In this document: positions 1 to 11,075 of the stretch, in pieces
How the letters are laid out: every line of letters starts with the position of its first letter
How positions within the stretch are numbered: the first letter of the stretch is position 1
NCBI GenBank assembly: GCA_963693305.1
Contig: OY855905.1
Span: forward strand, 44,378,895 to 44,442,894
Length of the DNA: 64,000 nucleotides
Source of the DNA: Meandrina meandrites
Taxonomy: Eukaryota; Cnidaria; Anthozoa; Scleractinia; Meandrinidae
Reading direction: 5' to 3'
The notes under the pieces: generated by a model
What the model was told of the DNA's origin: nothing
Database searches by the model: none
Seen by the model: the letters and a program-made list of their open reading frames with translations, nothing else
Program-made: the position numbers and the translations under genes

Positions 1-365
1 GGTGGGACTTTGATCATTTTCCAGATCTCGGCCTCGTGCTGCATTATTTTACCAGAACAGCCAGCTAGCCGGCAACAGAGAAATGAATGTTTCGGGATGA
101 CTCTATGTAATTGTAGTGTCTGCGAAAGAAGACTCACCAGTTCTGATGGAGTCACAGTACAGCATGACCTACAACAGCATACCGCTGACCAGATTCCTGT
201 GACAACCTCAGAAATACCAAGAGTCAAAAGGATGGAAGCGATGGCAATTTGTACGGGAATATAGACAGCGAGATCCCAAAGTACGCCAATCAAATAGCCG
301 TAGATGACGATCAGTCCTAAGCCAAGCAAAGTAGATATGATGCAGAAACACAAGAACACGCCAGT
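1..365 (-). CDS. MS4A (CD20-like) four-span membrane protein, 3' exon, partial
   Basis: Minus-strand exon beginning after a TTTAG acceptor at 366-370. The frame encodes two hydrophobic spans (Gly/Leu/Ile-rich, then an Ile/Leu span ending in TGIWSAVCCC) followed by a Cys-rich stretch. A hydrophobic pair closing with Cys residues is the usual C-terminal half of MS4A/CD20-type tetraspanning proteins. A GTGAGT donor lies at 132-137, so the exon may end at 138, but the frame also stays open to the window edge; which applies cannot be decided here. It joins in phase 0 with the exons at 2,248-2,316 and 5,522-5,668. The family assignment is inferred from the topology and the order of spans; the cellular role is unknown. 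Confidence 0.6.
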
Positions 366-837
366 CTAAAGAGAAGAGAAAAATATAACAAGTGAGTATA
401 ATACGAAACCAGGACTGGGAAGTTAATATGGACACAAAAGGTACACGCTAAAGTGTCGTATTATCCGGGGGTCCTCATTAGGCACCGACACATACTTTAT
501 CAATACAAAGAGCGAAGTTTCAAAGCAACTGAAAGATGTTTTATGTCTTAACTGTAATTTACGTTTAAACCGAGGAAGCCTTACGTTTATTCGTAGCCAA
601 GCTTAAAGTTCTCTTCGGCAGTTTCTAATGCTACAACGCTTTCACTTAAAATTGTCCTTAAATTTAATAAAATGAGAGTAACCTGCTGAAAGCTTTCATT
701 TTTTCACAGAACAATTAGCACATATATTGTGTCAAATGAAAATATACAGTGCGCAGATAACCAGTGTCCGTAAAGTGAGGTACACTTTGCATGTGTGTTG
801 CTCGGTGCCCTCATAAAGCGGGTGTAAGAGGAAATAC

Positions 838-914
838 AACCTCGTTCCCAGGGTCTCTCTTCTTCTCTCGCTCTGGGGGGGCAGGAGAGAGAGAGAGACC
901 CTGGGAACGAGGTT
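838..914. repeat. Hairpin repeat (MITE-like)
   Basis: Nearly perfect inverted repeat: AACCTCGTTCCCAGGGTCTC at the left is mirrored by GAGACCCTGGGAACGAGGTT at the right, with a short G-rich centre. Short palindromes with a CTCGTTCCC core recur in this window (7,538-7,605; about 30,355-30,460), so this is a dispersed hairpin family. Confidence 0.7.
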
Positions 915-925
915 CGAGGAATTAT

Positions 926-1010
926 AGAGTTTAATTCCTGGGGGAATGGCTTGGTGCACTAATATGGCCGCCGTGACGTCATATGAAAACGTTCCATGGA
1001 GCTTCACAAC
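926..1010 (-). repeat. Dispersed repeat, inverted copy of 5,160-5,255
   Basis: The segment carrying AATATGGCCGCCGTGACGTC and GAGTTTAATTCCTGGGGGAA is matched in the opposite orientation around 5,160-5,255. Both copies translate to similar short peptides (AILVHQAIPPGIKLY versus AILVYQVIPPGIKLY), which shows they are diverged copies of one repeat rather than coding exons. Confidence 0.55.
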
Positions 1011-1230
1011 AGGTAATATAGTATCCTATTCTGCACTGCAACAATCATCGCATCGCATTATAAGATTGGGGAGAAAATTCGGCTACCCGACAAGAGTCGC
1101 AGTGCAAAACCAGTAAATTATGGGTGGGTGGGTGAAGTTGTACCATTATAGTACCATCAAGCAGAATGAAAACCCGCAGGCGTGGATGCAGAGAAAATCA
1201 TGACCGATTTCCAGAGAGTTGAAAAACTTT

Positions 1231-1330
1231 CCAGGCCGGAGGCATGGTACGAGCGCCGAAGGCGCGAGCTTCTAGAGGGGTCCGGGGGCATGCCCCCCCC
1301 CGGAAAATGTTTGAGATTTTGACCCCCTAA
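1231..1330. repeat. GC-rich dispersed repeat
   Basis: Contains GAGCGCCGAAGGCGCGAGC, TCTAGAGGGG and a GGGGGCATGCCCCC palindrome. A related arrangement in the opposite orientation (CCCCTAGAGGCTCGCGCCTT, then GGCGCTCG) lies at about 27,935-28,012. Confidence 0.5.
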
Positions 1331-1512
1331 ACTGCGATTTCGGGGGTTTCCAAGTCACTCGGACATGATGTTGGCCAGTTCCATTCTTCTGGGATGAAGC
1401 CTTGAAAACAGTGAATGCCAGGAAATAAAATAAATGTTTAGAAACCATTCTTTTGCACTGTCGAGATTTTAACTTGGAAATTTATTTATTTCAATTAATT
1501 ACCTTATTTTTT

Positions 1513-1544
<32 letters not shown>

Positions 1545-1835
1545 CAAAAATCTGACCGATTTCCGTAAATCGTTGTAAACGGGTGTGGATCCGCGCCTGA
1601 CCCGCAACAGACCCCAACAATATTCAACAAACAACCAGCTGACTACTAATTGCACTTGGTATGTTCCCTCTGGCGTTACACTTGAACACTGTCAATTTAT
1701 TCATGATTTGTAGTTCTTATATGCGATGTCGATAACTTATGCAGTGCGAATAGTAAGCTAGATGCGGGTACAAGAGATAACAAACAGTTGGGTAATAAAA
1801 TTAAATGCAAGGAGAGGTTACAACATTAAAATAAC

Positions 1836-1880
<45 letters not shown>
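1836..1880. repeat. AAT microsatellite
   Basis: Uninterrupted run of ATA/ATT trinucleotides. Confidence 0.9.
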
Positions 1881-1881
<1 letters not shown>

Positions 1882-2247
1882 GTTTATTAAAACCCTTTTG
1901 CAGTTAAAAAAACTGAATTAGCTAGTAACTCTTACATGAGATATCATAAGTATACTATTTACAATTAACAATCTATCAAAAAATGACTACGCATAATTTA
2001 ATTTTCGAAAAGTAGCGAGAGGTAAAAGAGCTTTCAGCTCTTTTTGTCCTACATGTTACTGCATTATTATACAGGTAATAGCTTGGCACTTTCTGCCTTG
2101 AATTATACTTAGACTCTATTAGTTCTGGTCTCGGTAACATTGCAGGATAACTCAATTGTGATACGACAAGAGCGAGCTTTTCAAGGAATAAATTTCAGGG
2201 ATCAATCTTCACACTTCAATTAGTTACATTAAATATTTGTTACTTAC

Positions 2248-2316
2248 AAACACTTTTCGAGAAGAAGTTATTTCTCGGCGACTGGCGACAATACCCAGGG
2301 TACCTGTGACACACAT
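2248..2316 (-). CDS. MS4A-like gene, second visible exon
   Basis: A 69-nt exon (23 codons, phase 0 at both ends) between a CCAG acceptor at 2,317-2,320 and a GTAAGT donor at 2,242-2,247. The peptide VTGTLGIVASRRE has the second-span signature of MS4A proteins: a short hydrophobic Gly-Leu-Gly-Ile segment followed by basic residues. It links exon 5,522-5,668 to exon 1-365 in matching phase, with introns of 3.2 and 1.9 kb. Confidence 0.6.
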
Positions 2317-3261
2317 CTGGAATAGAAAAAAAAATTCACGTCTGAGCAAATAAAACAATACAAAAGGTTGATCATAGATGTAAAAACATTGAGTCTTATG
2401 AGTCACTGCTGTCAGTAGCTCCTACGTACACCAGCAGCATTTTCGTCTGCGGTCCCTTGCTTTCAGTTGTCATTCACGGATTAAGCTGCGTCATTTCTGT
2501 AAGCGAGAATGACAAGTGCCATTCTGACATGCCTTTCTCAGTATGCGAATGTTGCGCGTATCTGTCTTACTGAAAAGTCAAGGTCTCATTGGGGTTTATA
2601 GCTCCAGGGCCCAAGGGCTCCCGCCTCCATGGCAAACGTTCTCAGGGCTCTACACTCTGCAACAAAAAATGTAAGGGTCCCAGGCTCCACGACGAATCCT
2701 TTTTAGGTTTCCGGGCTCCGGGCACCCGTCCCCATATACTGTTTGGGACCCTGAAAAGCTATATATATGTTCTTAAATAGATTAAGATACACGCACTGAA
2801 TTTGAGCACCATTATAAAGCCTTCCGGGGAACGGTTCATTCCCGGAATCCAACGTGCAGTATTCATCTGGCCTCCGTGCCTCCCTTTCATGGTTACATGG
2901 TAGGGTACAGATTTGAAATGTCTGTAAACAACCTCGTGTGTAAACGCAGTCGTCCAAGGGACACCGATGACTGCACATGTTACAGCTAGACTGACTTAAT
3001 TTCCTCTTCAATTGTAATTGCTTGAATCGTAAACAGCTGCGAGGATAATTTCTTCACTTTACATTCCATACGCATTTCTTTTGCGATTTCATTCATATTC
3101 ATGAACATCATTTGACACATAATAAACACATAATAAACAATGAAACAATGCGGCCCAAGCAGTAGTAAAAGTGATAAATGATCATCGCGGTGAATTTCCA
3201 ATCTTAAGCAACTGGATTAAAGAAGCCTGAAAAAAATTCAGGAAGTATTTATTCCAATTGC

Positions 3262-5094
3262 TTAAAGGTCAAATGAACCAAAATTTCGAATTTTCTTGTT
3301 TTTTAGGCCAACTTGTTGATAAAGAACCAAATAAACATATTCCGAAATTTCAAAGTAATTGGACTGTGCAAAACAGAGACATTTCAAGTTAAAAAAATGC
3401 TTCTTTTAGGCCTTCATAATCGTAGAGCGCTCGGGAAAATTGTCGAGAAATTTTCGGAACTTAAAACTGTGACGTCATTATTGGTGTGCTGTGAAATTGC
3501 GGGAAATTCAAAGTCTTTCAGTGATGAAGCTCACAAGAATGGGACATCATGGTGTTTTGTGCAGCACCAAACTGCTTAAATAATTCTAAGTCGAAAGTAA
3601 ATACGTTTACGTTTCCAGCAAATTCAAAGCTCAGGAAACAATGGCTTTTGAAAATGAAAAGAAAAGAATTTAAGCCAGACAAGAACACTCGCATTTGTGC
3701 GGTTCATTTTACCGAAGACTGCTTCAGAGAAAATCTGGCGATACGTAGGTTTTTGGTTCTGATTTCAAGGCGCTCAGACTCCACCTCAAAGAGGATGCTA
3801 TGCCGACTAGTTTTTTTTGTTCGGAAAAGAAATCACGGGGAAGAATGCCTCCCGAAGCACAAAGGTCCCCCTGTCCGTTCGGCTTTTGCTAAACGAAGGA
3901 AGTTAGAGGTATGCATTTTGCACCTTTCTTATTCTACCTACATCTAAATAGAGTATTTGTTATGATTATTAGCACTTTTACTTTGTTGGTTTGGCTGGTC
4001 ATGATCAAGTATTAGAATTTGAATTCGTTAGTTCAATATCCTCGCCAAATAATTTGCTTCCATGCACGTGCACTTGCTTTTGCAATTGACGCGTATAAAA
4101 TTATGCTTCAAAGGTTGTATTTATGTTGGGTTTACAACCGTTAATTTCGAGCACTAAATAACAGGCACCTGCTAAATAAATATGGACCAAAAAACAGCTA
4201 ATACAAACAGAACTCACAGTGTCCACAGGAACAGTGTGGTCAGTGTGTAAACGCTCTGTACTTATTTCAACATTGAATTTTCCTTCAGTTGAAAAATAAA
4301 ACGATACGAATTTATTCATTGAAAGTTTTACCCTACGTGATGCTTTTGCGGTTTCGAATTTGCATTGAGAAATATCCTTACATTCAAGTTAAATTTTTGA
4401 GTACAAATTTATTTTTGTGTTTTGTGTGACTCTCGAGTACGGAAAAGAAACAATGAATTCAATCTTGGATGTGGCTTTTGGCCACATCCTATGCAAGCCG
4501 CACACGTCCTGATAACAATTACGTGCAAATCCAAAAAAACTGCATTTCACTTGGGGTATCTAACAAAATTAATTGTTCCATACCAAGCCGAGCAGACTGA
4601 TGATTTTTATACGCCATCCAGTGTTTGAAAATCTCCTATATCGTACAATGCTTACAATTTTACTCAGTGCTTTGAATATTATTAATCTTTGAAACTGGAT
4701 TCCAATGTAGTAAAAAATATAGCAAAAATGTTTTAAAAAAGCTTAGATCCTTTCAGAATTATTTGAATTACTCAGACTGACTGAAACTCTCAAACTTTAC
4801 ATTATTCGCTCTTTAAACGACGACCGTCTCTTCGATCGCAAAGCCGTAAAATAAAACTATTACGTCACAAAATTCAAAGCTCGATCCATTCCTTCCATTT
4901 CAGTGCGCGGTCATTTTGGAAACGTTTTCGTGAAGTCTTCGGAAATCTTCGTAGTTTTTGCTATAGTTCGCGCTTAAAGGCTCAGAAAGCAAAATTTCGC
5001 CTTAAGTTTACTTAATAATGAATTTTTCTAGCGTTTGGTTGCTTTAAAATCGGTAAAGAAAGAATGTCGAAATTTTGGTTCATTTGACCTTTAA
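3262..5094. mobile_element. DNA transposon with 28-bp TIRs carrying a THAP domain
   Basis: A 28-bp terminal inverted repeat (TTAAAGGTCAAATGAACCAA plus eight more bases) at 3,262-3,289 is mirrored at 5,067-5,094. The only coding trace is the THAP-type zinc finger at 3,549-3,947. No DDE transposase was recognised, so the element is probably non-autonomous or decayed. It sits in the intron between the first two MS4A-like exons. Its flanks are themselves a repeat: the sequence around TGATCATCGC(A/G)GTGAATTTCC occurs inverted on both sides (about 3,168-3,210 and 5,096-5,125), so the insertion is nested. Confidence 0.6.
3549..3947 (+). pseudogene. THAP-type zinc finger (frameshifted)
   Basis: The N-terminus begins MVFCAAPNC and continues with FTFPANSKLRKQW and ICAVHFTEDCF, giving the C2CH metal ligands of a THAP DNA-binding domain (two Cys near residues 4 and 9, then Cys and His of CAVH). 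The C-terminal THAP part (a HLKEDAMPTSFF-like stretch) lies in another frame from about 3,755, so the open frame is broken. THAP domains occur in P-element-like transposases and in host regulators. The flanking TIRs make a transposon origin more likely. Confidence 0.6.
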
Positions 5095-5159
5095 AATTGG
5101 AAATTCACTGCGATGATCATCTATCACTTCCACATCCGCAGTTCATAAGGAGAGTTTTC

Positions 5160-5255
5160 ATATGACGTCACGGCATCCACATTGGTGTTCCAAGACAAAG
5201 AAACGACGGCCATATTGGTGTACCAAGTCATTCCTCCGGGCATTAAACTCTATTT
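5160..5255 (+). repeat. Dispersed repeat, inverted copy of 926-1,010
   Basis: See the entry at 926-1,010. The copy includes CATATGACGTCACGGC and ACGGCCATATTGGTGTACCA. Confidence 0.5.
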
Positions 5256-5521
5256 TTATGCAAAAATCGCCTTTAGTTTTAGTAAACCAATATGGCCGCT
5301 GGCCACGCGAGTGAAAACGCTCTATATGAATCATTTCATATACATTACGTCAAGCATAGTGTTGTTTAACAGCTGTATAACGGAGGAAAAAGAAGGCAGC
5401 AACTAATTAATGATTTGTGCTCACTGGAAACTTGTTGAAAACCTCGACAGCTGTTCAATAAGCGATATTACTTATCATTTGACAGACTCCAACACTTCCG
5501 CAAACAATCCGACAGGCTTAC

Positions 5522-5668
5522 CCATGCGCCGATCCCTATTCCAAGATATAAATCACCTGTGAACATGATTCCTTTGAAACGATCCGTGATGCCTAAAGAG
5601 ATGAGAAGAAGCCCTATTGAGATGTGTGCAATGGCAAGTTTCTTCATAGTTACCAAGTTATCCGCCAT
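5522..5668 (-). CDS. MS4A-like gene, first coding exon
   Basis: ATG at 5,668-5,666 followed by 49 codons to a GTAAGC donor at 5,516-5,521 (phase 0). The peptide has a short polar N-terminus, then MKKLAIAHISIGLLLISLGI, an MS4A-type first span in which Lys/Lys precedes an Ile/Leu/Gly helix, and it ends in an aromatic GAW before the next exon. The product is expected to be a four-span membrane protein. A second in-frame Met at codon 8 is an alternative start. Confidence 0.6.
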
Positions 5669-6282
5669 GTTAGAGCCGAGTTTCGAACCTGTTTCGGCTG
5701 TATACTACAAATCGGATCGAAACTTCAATTGAAAATGATGTCATAATTTGCATGTGTATTTCTGAGTTATAATAATGTTCGAGTCCAACTACAATTCTTG
5801 CTACCCTACAATGCTCATCGGAAGAAATATTCCGGATAATATTTTTTACCGAGTTCACAAGAATATCAAGAATATCATTATCCCACGAGTATGAACCCAC
5901 TATTGGCTATCTCGTAGTGGCTTGGCAGAGTAAATAGCTATAGGGAGTCTTAGCAACCAGGAAGTCGACGCCGAGGGGAAATTGTGATATAAAAGTATCG
6001 ATAAGTTCTTTTTTTTTTCGGTGTCAGAGCTATCCTCGTTCAATTCCAAATAGAGACTTCAAAATTCTGACGTAGTTTGTGGTTGTCGTTCCAACCATAA
6101 CGTAGAATTTGGTCATTTCACTTTGTTGTTTTGCTTAGGATGGCAAAGAAATATGGTTGCTTAATGCGGTTTGCTCAAAGTCCCCAGTGAAATTATTTTG
6201 TACGGCGGAGAGAATTCGAAACAAGTGATGACACGATCCTCACCATGATTAAGCAATTGGGGAAAAGAAGCCTGAAAATCGT

Positions 6283-6949
6283 TTAAGGACGTTCGCGCGA
6301 AAATTTTCTAGTCGATAGATTTTTCTAAAATTTTTAGTGAGGACGCATAATGAGTTACTTGTGTCAGAAATACAAAAAAAAGTGGGGGTCACCGACTTCG
6401 TTTCAGAGATAACGTCTGTAGAAAACTACCCTGATTTTGAAAAATTGGCGCACGTAATTTCGCACGGCTTTCAAGGTTTGTAGTTTAATTTATCGATGAT
6501 GAGAAAACGGAGGCAAACGATCTCGGTCATATTTTGAAGAAGTGCATCTGTTGTGTAAATAATTTTAAGTGTTGCCATCTTTTATGCAAAACTTAGCCCT
6601 GGAAGAGGCATTTGAACCCGTCGTACGACAATACGAAAAGATCAAAAAGCGGAATTCGAACGTGCGTGGGGCAAAAAAAAAATCAACCTTTTAATCGATA
6701 GATTTTTTTCATTTTCTCACAAAACGTAGATAATCGTTAACAAAAGTGATCTGTTAAGAAAAAAGTAGGGGTCACCGACCATTTAAGCAAGCAAACAGCA
6801 AGCGAAGTTATCGCAACGGCTACTCACCCTATATGTGGTTGGAAAGTTTCCTCAGCGCGCGCGCTCGATGCATGACGTGGCGTAACGTTGCGACAGGAAT
6901 TACGTGCGCAGTAAGGATGCGCATAAACAATTAGCGCGAACGTCCTTAA
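6283..6949. mobile_element. MITE nested in a SINE tail
   Basis: Terminal inverted repeats TTAAGGACGTTCGCGC (left) and GCGCGAACGTCCTTAA (right), with subterminal CGATAGATTTTT motifs. No coding capacity. The flanks TTGGGGAAAAGAAGCCTGAA and TTCAGGCTTCTTTTCCCCAA are inverted to each other, which suggests insertion inside another palindromic tail sequence. Confidence 0.65.
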
Positions 6950-7252
6950 GTCCTGAACTTTTTTCAGGCTTCTTTTCCCCAACTGCATTGGTGAGCTCAT
7001 GGCGAAGGATCGTGTTACGGAAGAGAGACTGGGACTGAGCAGAAGAGACTGGGACCCTCCCTTATTTTTTTCCCGGACTCCATCGTCCCAGTCTTCCTGC
7101 CTACCAGTCCCAGTCTTCTCTCTTCCCGTCTGCTACCACAGGAATCCCAATATTAAGGATTAAAAGGAGTAGCCTGCGGAGGAGACTAGATCGTGCAATA
7201 GCTTGTTTCTCGCTGCAATGCAAAGTGTGTAGCTTCCTAGCCACAGTGTGTG

Positions 7253-7345
7253 GCTTCATAGCTACAGTTAGTAGAGCATTGCACCGCAATCGCGGAGATC
7301 ACGGGTTCGAATCCCGTTGAACCCCTTAATTGTATTCAGGCTTCT
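7253..7345 (+). repeat. tRNA-derived SINE fragment
   Basis: Contains a Pol III B-box (GGTTCGAATCC) preceded by AGTAGAGCATTGCACCG, as in a degenerate tRNA D/anticodon region, and followed by a TTCAGGCTTCT tail that also flanks other repeats here. The acceptor stem does not pair, so this is not a functional tRNA gene. Confidence 0.55.
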
Positions 7346-7537
7346 CGTATAGCACTTGTCATGGCTGGGTTCGAACCTTTTTGCAGTCTTAGGGTTTTTC
7401 GGTGCTTTTCACAACTGTAATAATCACTTTGACGAGCAACTTTTGTTGCAAGCAGTGTAAAAATTTTGGGGAGTTAAATTTTTCTTCTTTGTTGCAGAGT
7501 GAGGCAATGGCCAAGGATTGAGCCCGGAACGTCTCTC

Positions 7538-7605
7538 AACCTCGTCCCCGTGGCCATCTCCGCTTTCAAGATCTTGAAAGCGGAGATGGCACTGGGGACG
7601 AGGTT
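7538..7605. repeat. Palindromic hairpin repeat
   Basis: AACCTCGTCCCC and GGCCATCTCCGCTTTCAAGA are mirrored by TCTTGAAAGCGGAGATGGC and GGGGACGAGGTT. Same style as the hairpin at 838-914. Confidence 0.75.
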
Positions 7606-7966
7606 GACCCTTGCCCTGATATTCCTCAATTTTCGCAGTATCACGTGACGTATATATACTTATTGATATTTGGTTGATTTTCTAACGCAGATGTCAAGCG
7701 CTTGGAGCTGGGTGAGAGACGGGACAATTACTTCTGAAAAACTGAGAAAAAAATGGGAGAAAGAGAAGCGACAGAATACAAGTTATGCCGCACGATTCTG
7801 GCTTTCGAATAAATGCCCTTAATTGTAAAAACGTTTGGAGACAGAAAATAACTACCTATTTTTTTCTGTTAGGCAAAGCTTTCCAAAGTTTATGGCCATG
7901 ATGTAAAATATAACATTAATTATACTGGGTCCGCATTAGAGCGATACTAAGGGATAAACGTTAATA

Positions 7967-8103
7967 CGAAGAGTGATAACTTCTTGGTGATATTCACCTG
8001 ATTAAGTTTGATCAACTTTAGGCAATATTTCGGTTTAATTCAAAACCCTCATCAGGCCAAACTTACAATGATGAATATCACCAAAAAAGGTTAACACTCT
8101 TCG
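7967..8103. repeat. Inverted-repeat element (MITE-like)
   Basis: CGAAGAGTG...TTGGTGATATTCA at the left is mirrored by TGAATATCACCAA...CACTCTTCG at the right, with about 60 bp between the arms. Confidence 0.6.
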
Positions 8104-9490
8104 GATTAACTTTTTTCCTTCATTATCTCAAATTGTTTTTATTACGATACATGCATAGGGCGGGTTCAATTAAAGACATGAAGAGGAGTCAGTATATGAA
8201 ATGTGTATATATTTTTAATATTTTGTTATCTGCTTTAAAATACTTAAAATGCGCTTATAAACAACTCGTTTCCTAATATTATGTTGAGGCAACTGTTTCA
8301 AATAGACAGAATATGCTAACTTTATATTTGGAACAAAATGTAAGCGTCGTTTTAAAGCCGTTGGCGTTTAACATGTTTGAGCGTGAGAACAAAGGATTTG
8401 CACCCGGTGAATGACTAACCTCACTAACCTGACATTTCGCCCTGTTAGAAAACTTCCACTACATTACTACATTAATTTCTATTGTTTGAACTTTTCCGTC
8501 GACAAACCACAAAAATAGATGTATCTTGTTGACACTCCATGCATTCGTGACAAGAAAAACGTCTCCGAGACTAACTGTGAGGCGCTCACGCTCTAATCTG
8601 CACGAAAGTAAAGTCTGAAAGAATAATAATGAGACGAGTGATGCTTATATTTCCTGGCTACCGATAGTCCCCCCCCCCTACAACCCTCCGCTCGTATATC
8701 CACATCTGGTAGTGCCGAGGAGAGTCTTCCTGCAGAAGCAGGAAGCAGACAAACGAAGAGAGGGGTCGGGGACCAGGACTATGGTATCCATCGCTCGATA
8801 TAGTTTAGCAGTATATAATATAATCAACTCTACAATGACTCTAATAAAATCTTAACACTGTCAGCAAGGCTCCGCATACCCCCCCCCCCCCCCCCCTCCC
8901 GAGAAAGGGTGTGGGAGAGAGAGGAGGGGTACTCGAAAGAATTTCGGGTAGGGAGGTGCGGCCTGGCAGCCTAAAACCTGACCCTGTCTAAGACACGAAC
9001 CTCTTATTTTCCCACCCTGCTTAAGGCAGAATGCCGATTTTTGATACCCCGTCGAAGACATTTATTGTAGCGTAATCAAACGAGAATTAAGCTTGGCATC
9101 AATACCGACGTCAACGGAATTTAATACTAAAAAAGAACTCGGCTTGTGGCTAAGTTCGTATAATTAACATCATGCGGGCATATATGATTATCCTGTTTAA
9201 GACATTGCTCCATGTAAAGATACCCCACTTAAGAAAAAGGAGTGAAATAAATACCCCGTTTAAGACAAAAAAGCCTGAAAACCACACCCTGTCGGGCCGC
9301 ACGTCCCCGTTAAGCCCTTGTAGTAGAGTACTCCCCCCGGTACATACTTCAGAATACAAGTTTCTTCAGTTTCTTCATTCCAAACTTTGTCTGTTTCATG
9401 TGCAGCATCATACAGTGTCCTCCTAAAAGATGAAAGGCCACGGCCAAATCTTCTTTCTCAGTAACGAAGTTCATTAGAAGGATATACACC

Positions 9491-9849
9491 TTAAGAAAAC
9501 GCAACCATACAAGCAATCAGCAAGAGCATGAGACATTGAGCAATAGCATGGACGCTTGCGTTACACAGGTCTTTGTTACAACACGACCATTCGCATGTCA
9601 CGCCAGTGCCACGTGTGATGTTCCTTTGATGCTCGCAATAAACCTTCAAGCTGCCACATGACCTTGAACTCGCACACGATCTTGTTTCAATATCTATTGA
9701 TGCATTATGAAGACGTGACCTCATGCAGTAATCCATTCCCTCAGGACAGATCACTTTGGTTTGGTGTTTAACACACTGGTCAGTCGTGTAGGAGGAACAC
9801 TTGGCTGACACAGCATCAGGAACACATTGGTAACAATGTATCGAACTGG
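9491..9849 (-). CDS. Ly6/uPAR (three-finger) GPI-anchored protein, last exon
   Basis: Begins after a TTCGCAG acceptor and encodes the motif HCYQC, later spaced Cys residues, and the Ly6 closing motif CCNKDLCN, followed by a hydrophobic C-terminus (LMLLLIACMVAFS) that fits a GPI-attachment signal. Products of this fold are small disulphide-rich cell-surface or secreted proteins. The exon starts in phase 1, matching the signal-peptide exon at 29,115-29,163. The 19-kb pairing is inferred from phase and orientation, and another exon in between cannot be excluded. The ligand is unknown. Confidence 0.65.
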
Positions 9850-10832
9850 CTGCGAATAAAATACAGACCCGTTAGGAGAGATTTAATAAATGGCTCAGGG
9901 GTTCTAAGAGAAACTCACTTGTATGGAGTACACGGGGGTATTCCTGCCTGTAAATTATTCAAAATGTTGACAGCCCCACTCTAGCGTCGTTAAGTGTATT
10001 TAAAAGAGCACAGCGAAAGGTTTAAAGCTCTTTTGCAAGGCATTTCTTAGTTTGATAATACACAAAAAGTATTGGTTCATCCCAATGAATGTTTTCAGAA
10101 CCGATTTACAATATTAAGAAAGAATATTAAATCAAAGGCCCTTTGGGCTGTCTCGTGTCAGTCAAAAAGAGATTAAAATATACTTGACTAAATAGTTATT
10201 ATAAAAGTAAATGTTTTGCTAGGCCGCAAAAAGCTTGTATGTTATTTACTCTTGCAATATTTACAGGGAGTTCATTAAAGACTTTCGCGCCACTAAAAAA
10301 ATAGGTGTTCTTAGAAAATTTACCATATCCGGGGATAGGGAAAGCAGTGACGGGGGAACATTTTGCTGGGATAATATTTAGTCTTCTTTTTCCATACGCG
10401 GGAAATAATCAAAGGCCCTTTGGGCTGTCTCGTGTCTTTCAATATTTTTGTGTAATTTGTGATTTCAGTGTTAAAACGTTAAACCACAAGGTATAGCGTC
10501 GTTTTGGTGCTAAGTTTGTTTTCGTTCTATAATTTTATAAAATGACCGTTCTTTATAATTCTTTTTGATGTATTGATGCCTTGTTTCTTTTGTTTTTGTA
10601 AAGTTCTCAGGCTCATAGGCTAGTTTCTACCAGGTAGTTTTGTTTCGTCTTAAACTCAACCTTACAGTTGCAATTCGCTAAGGGTGCAGAGGATTACAAA
10701 GAAGGGGCATTCCAAATTAGGAAAAAATAGCTGCCCCCTTTCTTTGTCCGTGGTATATGCTAAAGTGTAAGATCAATGTAAGATATTGACTTTGATCAGT
10801 AGTAGAGAGTATTCTGGTCTCGAATTGTCACT

Positions 10833-11075
10833 ATTTGTTATCGTCGCTATTTAGGACTATTCGTCACTATTTGCAACTATTCGTTAGTATTTGGAACTAT
10901 AGTATTTGTCACTTTTCGTTACTATTCGCCACTATTCAACTACTGTTCGCTACTAGTTTTCATCATTCACGACTTACGACTCGTATCAGGTCGTGTATAT
11001 TGGACATGGATGACTTGTCACATACTATTCGCGACTATTCAGGAGTATTCGTACTATTCGCGACTATGTGCTATT
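10833..11075 (+). repeat. Degenerate minisatellite
   Basis: Many imperfect copies of a roughly 10-13-nt unit built on ACTATTCGT/C, with variants such as ACTATTTGT. No coding frame is preserved. Confidence 0.65.

Larger units (their letters stand above)
366..2247. other. Intron of the MS4A-like gene with dispersed repeats
   Basis: No exon seen. It contains the hairpin repeat at 838-914, a repeat (926-1,010) that reappears inverted near 5,160-5,255, a GC-rich dispersed repeat at about 1,231-1,330, ATTT-type low complexity near 1,500-1,545 and an AAT microsatellite at 1,836-1,880. Confidence 0.5.
5669..9490. other. Intergenic repeat-rich stretch
   Basis: No exon supported. Contains the MITE at 6,283-6,949, a tRNA-derived SINE fragment near 7,253-7,345, hairpins at 7,538-7,605 and 7,967-8,103, a GACTGGGA-rich palindromic patch near 7,020-7,120, a poly-C run at about 8,880-8,897 and a low-complexity repeat around 8,930-9,330. 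Confidence 0.5.

Noticed and set aside
7253..7325. tRNA gene
   Set aside because: The B-box is present but the acceptor stem does not pair and the sequence is followed by a SINE-like tail.
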